A stretch of 64,000 nucleotides of DNA, from assembly GCF_050003625.1 (NCBI RefSeq), contig NC_134399.1:225870783-225934782 (forward strand), read 5' to 3'. Position numbers and translations under genes: made by a program. Shown here in pieces: positions 1 through 10,274 of this stretch (position 1 is its first letter; every line of letters begins with the position of its first letter). Below the pieces are notes generated by a model, which was not told the origin of the DNA, searched no databases, and saw only the letters and a program-made list of their open reading frames with translations. Source of the DNA: Haematobia irritans. Its lineage: Eukaryota; Arthropoda; Insecta; Diptera; Muscidae.

Positions 1-284
1 TCAGGTGCTATCAGTGTCCCTTAAAGGCGTGTTAACGACAATTTACATTTCTAAATCCAGGCCCGACTTCAAGGACATTGATTTCCTTAACCCTCTCATG
101 CTCGAACTAATAAACTGCACGGGTCTAAAAATTTTTTTATGCGTTGTTAGTCTTGGCTCACACATGAAATAAAATAATTCAAAGTCCTTGCTATCCTGGT
201 TCGTGTTAAATGCAAAAAATCCGTAATGCCGAACAAATCAAAATAATGGTACTTCGAAGCGTATAAGCACAATATTCCTGTAGG
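1..284. other. no gene seen
   Basis: AT-rich sequence with no convincing open frame, no match to the repeat families of this window and no recognisable RNA gene. It runs directly into the R29 array. Confidence 0.5.
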
Positions 285-800
285 CAATATTGGACAAAAT
301 TTGTTTCCTATAGAAAGTTTTGTCAAAATTGTACCTCCATAGCAAATTTTATCAAAATTTTATTTCTATAGAAAATTTTGTCAAAAGTTCATATCCATTG
401 GAACTTTTGCCAGCATTTTATTTCTATAGGAAATTATGCCCAAAAAATTTGTTATAGAAAATTTTATATCTATATAAAATTTTGACAAAATTTAAATTCT
501 GTAGAAAATTTTGTAAACATTTTATTTCTATAGAAAAATTTTTCACAATTTTATTTCTATCGGAAAATTTGTCAAAATTTTATTTGTATAGGAAATTTTG
601 TTAAAATTTTATTTCTATAGACATTTTTTTCAGCATTTTATTTCCATAGAAAATGTTGAAAAATTTTTATGTCTTGGAAAATTTTGTATACATTTTTTTA
701 TAGAAAATTTTATCAAAATTTTCTTTCTATAGAAAATTTTTTCAAAATATTCTTTCTATAGAAAATTTTGTGAACATTTTATTTCTATAGACATACTCAA
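285..800. repeat. R29 AT-rich satellite, degenerate array
   Basis: About 17 imperfect copies of a 29-bp unit made of CTATAG, then two A4T4 blocks separated by GTC, then ATTT. Units here are much more diverged than in the array at 20990-22690, with missing bases and substitutions, so this looks like an old array. Neither GTTGCC-type terminus nor F1 sequence flanks it. Confidence 0.9.
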
Positions 801-2650
801 AATAACCCACACTTAAATTCAAAGTTTCAATATCACAATTGATTAAAATATTAATGCCAATATTTAAAACAAATTAATAATGTTATTTTTCAAAGGAATT
901 TATATGGAAACAGTAGAAAGGAGGCCAATTTGGAGATCTAACCATAACGAATTAATTTTATTTTAAGCAGGGTTCACTTGCATGTTTATTACAGTCAAAA
1001 TATATACAAGTGAATTAAATTGATAAATAATCTGGTCTATTGGAAAACCACAATAACATTTAAAACATTTCAATTTGCTTAGTACCGAAGGCAACATGCA
1101 TTTTGTTTCAAACGCCTAAGGAAATTTTAATTAAAAGTTTCACAGTATAAACAACAAGTTAACTTATTTGTTCATTAACTTACTTTTTTCTGTTTTCTTT
1201 GTTCATTTTTACTCTGACACACTTTTATGGTTCGTTCATACACTACCACCCTCCACCTTCCAGCAAAAAAGTTTTTGAAAATATGCGCATATGCTTCTTG
1301 GCGCAGCATCTACTCCATCAGCGAATCCATGTAGTGTGGCTTGCATCCCATTTGACGATTGGTAAAATGTGGCCGTCTTTATCAATGAATTTATTACACA
1401 CCTAATTTTTTTCGTCGTGGTTGTTGTTGTTGTTGTTGTTCTTGAATATAGCGATTGTATTTCTATGAAATAAATTCATAGACCCAAAATGTTGTGGGAA
1501 ATTCATTTTTACGACATTTTGTATGGATGTCATTTTAATGTTGGCCATTCGCTTGCCTCAGCTTGAGCGTAAATCATGACCAAAAAATGCCTGCGATTAA
1601 GGTGAGGTGATCACAGATTTATGCCTTCCCTGAATTGATATGAACAAAGACAATGTATGCAACACCATTTAGCTCACGATATATGTTAGAAGACTTGGTG
1701 AGTGGATTGATGGTTGTGATTTAACTAATCAGCAATGGCCAATTATATGGGTTACCTTCTCATCTCTTCCATTCACTAAATAGGCAATTGCTAAATACGA
1801 GTAATTTTTGTTTTATTACACATCATTGCCAAGAAATATAATAAAGACCTAGATACAAAATCAATGTAATTGGACAATAGTCCTCTAGGATAAAGAAACT
1901 TTTATTGATTTTCTTATGCTGCTCGAGTTCAATTAATTGGCAAATGATGAGTGTAAGGTCACTTCCTATTCCATATCATAAATTTGTGCTAATTGTGAAC
2001 TAAAGAGACTATGATCATCTGGACCATAAAACTTACTTTAACCTTCCATTATCCATATATGAATATATGAGAGAGCTTGCCCCAGGTTGACTTTCAGTTT
2101 CATTAATCAGATAAATATGCTTCAATTGAATTTTGTTTAGGAGATATTCTTGCCTTAAGCATTGCTTGGTTCGGTCGTATTATCCTCCCATAAGCACATA
2201 TCATTCTCAATAAAAATAAATTGCAAAACTAGCACTAAATACAGAAGGAAAACAAGTAAATATTACTAATATGATTGGGTTGGGATTAATCTTACATATC
2301 ATTGACCTAACATGGAATATGGGGTTTTCCAATATTGGACTTTAGACTACAAAAATTAATAAAAGATTTTTTAAGGTTGAAAATTTTCAAAGTTAAAAAG
2401 TTGACATTAACGAATTTTCCAAAAGTCGAATGGTCGAATAAACCACTTATTTTATTATGATTCCCTATTCCAATAGATAGATTTAGAGTTAACTAAACGG
2501 GTGTTATTTATATTATAACACGAGTAAGTAAAGAAAGCGCCACATTTTCGATACCATATCAAATCCGTCATATGTATTGGATGCTACATATAAAGGGTTT
2601 TGTTCCAAATACCAAATCTGAATCGATTTCAATAAAATTTGGCATGCATG
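801..2650. other. apparently single-copy DNA, no gene recognised
   Basis: AT-rich sequence with a short (GTT)n microsatellite near 1420-1440. The only open frames are under 70 codons, with no recognisable domain. It does not match the dispersed families found elsewhere in the window, so it is a candidate for ancestral intergenic or intronic sequence. Confidence 0.5.
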
Positions 2651-2901
2651 GTTAGGTTAGGTTAGGTGGCAGCCCGATGTATCAGGAACTTCAGTAATAC
2701 TGGTGACGTTTCTGAGGGTTTCAAAGCTTCAATGTGGAATGCCGTTCGGACTCGACTATAAAAAGGGAAGTCCCTTGTCATTGAGCTTAACATGGAATCG
2801 GGCAGCACTCAGTCATAAGAGAGAAGTTCACCACTGTGGTATCACAATGGACTGAATAGTCTAAGTGAGCCTGATACATCGGGCAGCCACCTAACCTAAC
2901 C
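2651..2901. mobile_element. SINE copy rearranged into a fold-back
   Basis: The right part (about 2688-2901) is the body and tail of the tRNA-derived SINE on the plus strand, including the CTCGACTATAAAAA stretch and a CCTAACC-type 3' tail. The left part (2651-2687) is the same tail in inverted orientation, starting with GGTTAGG repeats and GTGGCAGCCCGATGTATCAGG. The tRNA-like head with A and B boxes is absent. The two ends are therefore inverted copies of about 36 bp. It could be an inverted-tail rearrangement or two truncated SINEs joined. Confidence 0.8.
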
Positions 2902-3071
2902 AAGACCAAAATGTTATTTCTGGACGATGAACATGTGACACGTTCACTTCCATAGGGAAGTTTAAGCATTCCGGAAGTGTGGTTGTCCCGACGCTGGTAG
3001 TGGGGTATTCCCAATAAATACACTGAAAAAATGTTAAACTAACGCTAAATATTTGTAGCGCTTATTTTTAT
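2902..3071. other. short repeat fragments between SINE and F1
   Basis: Contains a GGACGATGAACATGTGAC-like stretch that recurs in diverged form near 14999, 29721 and 31890, and a CACTGAAAAAA end near 3021 like the termini of MITE-A and MITE-B. No coding sequence. Confidence 0.45.
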
Positions 3072-4942
3072 TTAAAAACAAGTATATACGGCCGTAAGTT
3101 CGGCCATGCCGAATCTTATGTACCCTCCACCATAGATTGCGTAGAAACTTCTACTGAAGACTGTCATCCACAATCGAATTACTTGGGTTTTGGTATCTTA
3201 AAACTTCTTAACATCGTTTTCTAAATTGTGCGTTTGTCCATACGTGGTATATATAAGACAAAAAAGGTATGTATAGGCAAGTCTACAAATAATTACGAAT
3301 CGATATGGTCTTTTGCACGGTACGTAGGGAGCCAGAATTCAAATATGGGGATCGCTTATATGGGGGCTATATACAATTATTGATATGGACCAATTTTTGT
3401 GTGATTGGGGATCGATTTATCTGAGGGATATATATAACTATAGACCGATATGGACCTAGTTAGGCATGGTTGTTAACGGCCATATACTAGCACAGTGTAC
3501 CAAATTTCAACTGACTCGGATGAAATTTGCTCCTCCAAGAGGCTCCACAACCAAATCTCGGGATCGGTTTATATGGGGGCTCTATATGATTATGGACTGA
3601 TGTGAAACACTTTTGGCATGGTTGTTAGAGACCCTATACTACCACCACGTACAAAATTTCAACCAGATCGGATAAATTTTGCTTCTCCAAAAGGCAACGG
3701 AGGTCAAATCTGGGGATCGGTTTATATGGGTTCTATATATAATTACGGACTGATACGAACCAATTCCTGCATGGTTGTTAGATACCATATGCTAACATCA
3801 CGTACCAAATTTCAACCGAATCGGATGAATTTTGCTCTTACAAGGGGCTCCGGAGATCAAATCTGGGGATCGGTTTATATGGGGGCTATATATAATTATG
3901 GACCGATTTCGGCCAATTTTATATGGGTTCTATATATAATTACAGACTGATATGAACCAATTCCTGCATGCTTGTTAGATACCATATGCTAACATCACGT
4001 ACCAAATTTCAACCGAATCGGATGAATTTTGCTCTTACAAGGGGCTCCGGAGATCAAATCTGGGGATCGGTTTATATGGGGGCTATATATAATTATGGAC
4101 CGATTTCGGCCAATTTTTGCATGGCCATTAGATACCGTATACTTACACCATGTACCAAATTTCAGCAGTATCGGATGAAATTTGCTTCTCTTAGAGGCTC
4201 CGCAAGCCAAATCGGAGGATCGGTTTATATGGGGCTATATATAATTATTGACCAATGTGGACCAATTTTTGCATAGTTGTTAGAGAATATATACTAACAC
4301 CATGTACCAAATTTCAGCCGAATCGGACGAAACTTTCTTCTCTTAGAGGCTCCGCAAGCCAAATCTGGGGATCGGTTTATATGGGGGCTATATATAACTA
4401 TGGACCGATGTGGACCAATTTTTGCATAGTTGTTAGAGACCATATACTAACACCATGTACCAAATTTCAGCCGGATGGGATGAAATTTGCTTCTCTTAGA
4501 GGCTCCGAAAGCCAAATCGGGCGATCGGTTTATATGGGGGCTATATATAATTATGGACCGATGTGGACCAATTTTTGCATGGTTGTTAGAGACCATATAC
4601 TAACACCATATACTAAATTTCAACCGGATCGGATGAAATTTGGGGGTCCGTTTATATTGAGGCTATACGTAAAAGTGGACCGATATGGCCCATTTGCAAT
4701 ACCATTCGACCTACATCTATAACAACTACTTGTGCCAAGTTTCAAGTCGATAGCTTGTTTCGTTTGGAAGTTAGCGTAATTTCAACAGACGGACGGACGG
4801 ACGGACATGCTTAGATCGACTCAGAATTTCACCACGACCCAGAATATATATACTTTATGGGGTCTTAGAGCAATATTTCGATATGTTACAAACGGAATGA
4901 CAAAGTTAATATACCCCCATCCTATGGTGGAGGGTATAAAAA
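3072..4942 (+). mobile_element. F1 element, copy a (complete ends)
   Basis: Non-autonomous dispersed element. The head (AACAAGTATATACGGCCG, a near-palindrome around TTCGGCC/GCCGAA, then TACCCTCCACCAT) lies at 3075-3135. The tail has a (GGAC)n tract near 4790, CAGAATATATATACTTTA, and CCTATGGTGGAGGGTATAAAAA ending near 4942. The end is thus an inverted copy of the head's TACCCTCCACCAT. About ten internal units carry the landmark CGGTTTATATGGGGGCTATA; from 4075 to 4528 the spacing is 153, 152 and 153 bp. The units often read open as a 51-residue peptide repeat, but stops and unit-length changes make coding doubtful. The (GTCY)n plus (TA)n layout matches the mini-me type of dipteran element (family knowledge). 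Confidence 0.85.
3723..4116 (+). repeat. 197-bp near-identical tandem duplication inside F1
   Basis: The block starting TATATGGGTTCTATATATAA at about 3723 recurs at about 3920 with a constant offset of 197 bp and very few substitutions. The offset is one 153-bp unit plus 44 bp, so this duplication is out of register with the standard period and younger than the others. Confidence 0.8.
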
Positions 4943-5065
4943 TATGTTCACAGACAGACGGAAGGACGGACATGGCTATATCGACTCAGGGGCCGGCCCT
5001 GAGCAATATTGCCCAAGACACCATATGTCTGTCTCGTCTTCTTCTCGGTGTTTTCAACTTTTTGA
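4943..5065 (+). repeat. F3 fragment
   Basis: Begins at the CAGACAGACGG tract and continues with GACATGGCTATATCGACTCAG, GGCCGGCCCTGAGCAATATT and a GTCTTCTTCTCGGTGTT segment, which align with the right half of the F3 copy at 15178-15440. The left half is missing and F1 ends directly against it. Confidence 0.7.
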
Positions 5066-5130
5066 GTCTTAAGGTGAGTACTAAGTTCGAGTTTAGCCGC
5101 TAAAATCGCTAAAGTGAAAACTAAATCAGT

Positions 5131-6755
5131 AAGAACAAGTATATACAGCAGTAAGTTCGGCCGGGCCGAATCTTAAATACCCACCACCATGAACCAAATA
5201 TTAGGGTTTCCTTTGAAATTTCAGGAGGGCTTCAGGACTTGAGAACACTTCCCGAAGATAAAATTAAAGATTTCACCTATGAAGACTATATCAGATTCTG
5301 GATTTATAAGAACCATTTTTGTTTGAGTTTTAGAGGAAGCATTAACATCTCTTGTAAGTGTGCAAGAAAATTGTAAAATAACGTCTTGATTTGAAATCTT
5401 AAATCTGTAGAAGTAAAATCTGGAAATTTTACATTGAGTTTCAAGCAATTTTCATGATCAGTGCGCCTTCTACACCCTCAAGAAGTGAAGTCAGTCTATA
5501 TGGAGGCATTACCAAATGGACCGATAAAATCCTAATCCGATACACGTTTTTGTGAGCCTAAAATACCAGAATATTTACAATTTCAGGCAAATCAGATAAA
5601 AACTACGGTTTCTAGAAACCCAAGGTGTTAAATCGGGAGATCGTTCTTATGGGGGCTATACTAAAATAGGGACCGATACTCACCCTTTTCGGCACACCTC
5701 TTTATGACCCGAAAATGCCTCTAGATTTCCAATTTCAGGCAAATAGGATAAAAACTTCGGATTCTAGAAGCCGAAGAAGTAAAATCGGGAAATCGGTCAA
5801 TATGGGGGCTATACCAAAATATGGACCGATACTCACCATTTTCGGCACACCTCTTTATGGTCCTAAAATACCTCTAGATTTCCAATTTCAGACAAATTGG
5901 ATAAAAACTACGGTTTCTATAAACCCAAAACCCCAAATCGGGAGGTCGTTTTATATGAGGACCATACCAAAACATGGACCTATACTCACCATTTTTGGCA
6001 CACCTCTTTATGGTCATAATATACCTCTAGATTTCAAATTTCAGGTAAAGTGAATAAAAACTATGATTTCTATAAGCCCAAGACCCCAAATCGGGAGGTC
6101 GTTTTATATGGGGACCATACCAAAACATGGACCGATACTCACAATTTTTGGCACACGTATTTGTGGTCCAACAATACCTCTAGATTTACAAATTCAGGTA
6201 AATTGACTAAAAACTGTGGTTTCTATTAGCCCAAGAAGTAAAATCGGGAGATCGGTCTATATGGGGGCTATACCAAAACATGGACCGATACTCACAATTT
6301 TTGGCACACGTATTTGTGGTCCTACAATATCTCTAGATTTCCAATTTCAGGTAAATTGAATAAAAACTGCGGTTTCTATAAGCCCAAGAAGTAAAATCGG
6401 GAGATCGGTCTATATGGGGGCTATACCAAAACATGGACCGATACTCACCATTTTTGGCACACCTCTTTATGCTCATAAAATTCCTCTAGATTTCAAATTT
6501 CAGGCAAATTGGATAAAAACTACGATTTCTATATGCCCAAGACCCCAAATCGGGAGGTCGGTTTATATGGGGACTATATCAAAACCTGGACCGATATAGC
6601 CCATCTTCGAACTTGACCTGCCTGCAGACAAAAGACGAGTTTGTGCAAAATTTCAGCACGATTGCTTCATTATTGAAGACTGTAGCGTGATTACAACAGA
6701 CAGACAGACAGACGGACAGACAGACGGACATCGTTATATCGTCTTAGAATTTCTC
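5131..6755 (+). mobile_element. F2 element, copy a (right end lost)
   Basis: The head AACAAGTATATACAGCAG, the palindrome TTCGGCCGGGCCGAA and TACCCACCACCAT lie at 5135-5192. Internal units carry the landmark TATGGGGGCTATACCAAAA. The landmark falls at 5801, 5954, 6107, 6260, 6413 and 6566, a spacing of exactly 153 bp five times. The (GACA/GACG)n tract is at 6699-6730. The tail stops at GTCTTAGAATTTCTC and passes straight into MITE-B sequence, so the TA tract and terminal inverted segment are gone. Units translate as an open 51-residue repeat, probably without coding meaning. Confidence 0.85.
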
Positions 6756-7305
6756 TCTAATATAAAGTTTTTTTCCTTGTCCAAAAGTCGATAAACTTTT
6801 CAATGAAGTTGCATTGTCTTTATAATTAAATGATTTCACTTAAAAATGTGTATCATAACATGAAAGAAAACATGTTTGAGCTAAGGTCAACTTGACTTTA
6901 TTAATTCAGAAAAATTCCTTAAATTTAATGAAATTGTCTTTAAAATTGTTGTCTTGACTATAAAGCAAAAAATCGTTCAAATATAGGACATGTTTTTTAA
7001 CACTTTATCTTAAAGATGTTTTTTACTTGAAACATAGCATAATTTCTACTGGAAGTCGAGTCTTAATTTGGAAAATAAAGTTGTCGTTAACTCGTTTTTA
7101 AAGGACTTTAATAGCATATGAAGAAAAAAAGTTGAAAATGCGAAAAATTAAAATTTGCTTCCTAGAAGCAAGTACACAAAACCGAAATTTAAAAGAGAAT
7201 TGTGTCTTAAAAGTATCCTTACTTGTATTCTCCGCTTCTTTGGCTCGGAATCAATACCAAAGTAAAGACAAAATCTTTGGAACAGGGCATGCTTTTTTTT
7301 CAGTG
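6756..7305 (+). mobile_element. MITE-B, left-truncated copy
   Basis: Aligns with 13255-13836 of the full MITE-B: TAATATAAAGTTTTTTTCC, a segment ending CTTTTCAATGAAGT, and the distal CTTCCTAGAAGCAAG. It ends in GCTTTTTTTTCAGTG followed by TA, the usual terminus and target dinucleotide. The left TIR is missing and replaced by the F2 tail. No transposase; non-autonomous. Confidence 0.8.
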
Positions 7306-8225
7306 TAGTTTAATTGGTTTTTTATACTTTTAATATCGTTTCGCCATATTATTTCAATTATGTACTCTAACAAACTCCAGCCATTATTTTAGTTTTTTTA
7401 TTTCGTTTTTAACTTCTGGAAATTTTCACTTTAGTTTTAGATAAAAACACAAAAACAAAACAAAGAGTCCTTCAATTTGCATGCAACAAAATTTACTGGG
7501 CCAGAGTTGAAAGAGTTCCTGTGAAATCCGCTGCTTTTAATTAACCAACCGAGTATATGAGTGACCGCAGTAGTGTGTCGAAGGCTTGTGGGTTAACTCT
7601 GGCCATTATCTACGGTTTTGGGTCTATTCCCACAAGTGTTGTCACATTGTGTGGCATGTCTACACACCATATACATTATCCGTCCAACAATACATCCATT
7701 TGCTTCTATGGCAGAGTGTAGTATATGGGCGTGTGTGATGACGATGATGATGAGAATGGTGATGGCAATGTTTTGCGGGGACATGAAGTCACACATATAC
7801 ACACGCACACACACGTAAACGTACACATACATGTTGCTGTGGGACATTAAGAGCTATAAAGTGTTCAAATCAAAATCCTTTACTTGATTTTACACTTCGT
7901 CTAATTACCTCAGAATGACAAGGACATATTGTGGTATGGACTCGTGCGTACCTTGGGATGTGCGTATAAATATTAGGATGCGCATACAATTTTTATACCC
8001 GAAAAATAATTTCCGTAGTTAAATTGACGCTAAATTTAACTTTTTTGTTTTGCAAAAAAATCATTTGTTTGTAGTTAAATTTTAGTTTTTTTTTTAAGAA
8101 ATTTTCCAATGGTCAATGAAATTTTCCTTTCTTTAAGTATGTCTCAAACATTTTATGAACTAAACTTGAGTATAAGTTTAGTTCATAAATCGTGCTGGCA
8201 TTTGTACAGATATTACTTTTTTTGT
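7306..8225. other. apparently single-copy DNA
   Basis: Contains ATG/GATGATGATG-rich and (CA)n stretches at 7735-7830. The open frames on both strands at 7593-7847 come from these simple repeats. A weak TTAAATTGACGCTAAATTTA stretch near 8020 resembles the AACTAACGCTAAAT stretch at 3035 and may be an old MITE remnant. No gene recognised. Confidence 0.5.
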
Positions 8226-8489
8226 GTGTACGCACGCCAAATTCGAAGATGGATTATATAGGTCCACTATATAGACACCGCAATTTTATTCGGTTTGATT
8301 GAACTACAAAATCTAAAGGTATTTACGGACCTTAAATTGGTATGCAAAACATGGTGTGAATCGGTTCATGTTTCGGTATAGCCTCCATATAGTCCGATCT
8401 CCTAATTTGATTTCTTAGATTTCTAGACATCGACATTTTTAGTTGATTTGTCTGAAAAAAATCATCTCAAAATCCAGAGGTATTAGGGG

Positions 8490-9843
8490 CACGGTTGCCA
8501 TAGTTGGTAGAATCCTATCCAATATGGTAGATTTTTTTACTGTTTGGTAGATTGGTAGAATTCTTGGTGTTTTGGTAGGTTTTGCAAAATATTCCTCTCC
8601 AATTGTCTATAGAAATATTTTTTTTTTCTATAAAAGTAAAATTTAGATAAAATTTTTTATGGAAATAATATTTTGAGGAAATTGTTTTTTAGAATTTTTT
8701 TATAGATATATTTTTCTATACAAATAAAATGTTGACAAATTTTTCTATAAAAGAAATGTTGTACAAACTTTTCTATACACAAAGAAAATTTTGACAAAAT
8801 TTTCTATAGAAATATAATTTTCACAAAATTTTCTATAGAAATAAAATTTTGACAAAATTTTCTATAAAAATAAAATTTTTACATCATTTTCTATAGAAAA
8901 AAAATTTTGACAAAATTTTCCATAGAAATAAAATTTTGACAAAATTTTCTATAGAAATAAAATTTTGACATAATCTTCTATAGAAATAAAATTTTGACAA
9001 AATTTTCTATAGAAATAATATTTTGACATAATCTTCTATAGAAATAAAATTTTGACAAAATTTTCTATAGAAATAATATTTTGACATAATCTTTTATAGA
9101 AATAAAATTTTGACAAAATTTTCTATAGAAATACAATTTTGACAAAATTTTCTATAGAAATACAATTTTGACAAAATTTTCTATAGAAATACAATTTTGA
9201 GCCACCGTGGTGCAATGGTTAGCATGCCCGCCTTGCATACACACTGCTTCGACCGAATACCAAAAAGTTTTTCAGCGGTGGATTATCCCACCTCAGTAAT
9301 GCTGGTGACATTTTCGAGGGTTTCAAAGCTTCTCTAAGTGGTTTCACTGCAATGTGGAACGCCGTTCGGACTCGGCTATAAAAAGCCTTGTCATTGCACA
9401 TGGAATCGGGCAGCACTCAGTGATAAGAGAGAAGTTCACCAATGTGGTATCGCAATGGACTGAATAGTCTAAGTGAGCCTGACACATCGGGCAGCCACCT
9501 AACCTAACCTTCTATATATATAAAATTTTGAAGAAAATTTTTATAGAAATACAATTTTAACAAAATGTTCTACAAAAATAAAAAAAAAGTTCGACAAAAA
9601 TACACTTTTGGAATTTATACACCCAAAAAATCTCTAATAGGAGAGACCATAATATATTTTATTTCAAATAGTGAAATAAACTTCTAAAATACAACAATAA
9701 AAGATTCATTTGGAAGAAAAAGACATTTTTTTCATACTAGCCACAAAAAATTTGATTAAAAAAAATCATAATAAGATTTTTTACATTTCGTAGATTTTTG
9801 GTAAAATTCTGGTACATTATTTCTGGCACAAGTGGCAACCGTG
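8490..9843 (+). mobile_element. GTTGCC TIR element carrying R29 satellite
   Basis: The left end CACGGTTGCCATAGTTGGTA at 8490 is matched by the inverted right end GTGGCAACCGTG at 9832-9843. The left non-satellite part holds repeated GGTAGA motifs (to about 8580); the interior is R29 satellite (8596-9200 and 9511-9600) and a SINE sits at 9201-9510. No transposase. The 8 bases before (ATTAGGGG) and after (ATTATTTG) agree at 5 of 8, compatible with but not proving an 8-bp target duplication as made by hAT-type transposases. Confidence 0.7.
9201..9510 (+). mobile_element. tRNA-derived SINE, B box deleted
   Basis: The head GCCACCGTGGTGCAATGGTT with A-box-like GGTTAGCATGC is present. The segment from the AAGGTCGTGGG stretch to the B box GGTTCGATTCC is deleted: CATACACA joins CTGCTTCGACCGA directly. 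Body, ACTCGGCTATAAAAA stretch and CCACCTAACCTAACCT tail follow. RNA polymerase III transcription normally needs the B box, so this copy is probably silent. Inserted in R29 satellite. Confidence 0.85.
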
Positions 9844-10164
9844 ATTATTTGAAATAAATAAGTGTGCCGAAGATGGTGTGTATCGGTCCATCTTTTGGTA
9901 TAGCTCCCATGCAAACCGTTTTCCTAATTTTACTTCTAGAACGTCTAGACATCCCAAGTTTTGTCTGAAATTCAAAATCTACGGACCTAAAATAGTTATG
10001 GCGAATTTGGTGTGAATCGGTCAATAGCTTTTTAAAATAAAGTTTACCTCGATATGAAGCAAATAGAAACCGCCTCACTTTTCCGATTGCCACTCGAGCC
10101 AAAAAAAAAACCAAAATTTTAAAAAAAATTTACCAAATAAAATTTTGTTTTGATGAAATTTTTG

Positions 10165-10272
10165 CGGTTATTATGTAAAAAAAAGTTATTCCATTTTATA
10201 GAAAATTTTATTTCTATAGGCAATTTTTTTCAAAATTATATTTCTATAGAAAATTTCGTCAACATTTTATTA
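10165..10272. repeat. R29 satellite, short array
   Basis: About four degenerate units (ATTTCTATAGAAAATTT motifs) immediately upstream of the inverted F1 copy. Together with other loci this shows R29 often abuts F1. Confidence 0.75.
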
Positions 10273-10274
10273 TT

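Larger units (their letters stand above)
8226..10060 (-). mobile_element. diverged F2 copy, split by a GTTGCC element
   Basis: Flanking pieces 8226-8489 and 9844-10060 read on the minus strand as old F2 units (GGTATAGCCTCCATATAG, GATTTCTTAGATTTCTAGA, TGTGCCGAAGATGGTGTG). F2 sequence stops in the GAGGTATTA segment at 8489 and resumes at GTGTGCCGAAGATGG after 9843. The GTTGCC element therefore landed inside a pre-existing F2. No head or tail motif is visible. Confidence 0.65.
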
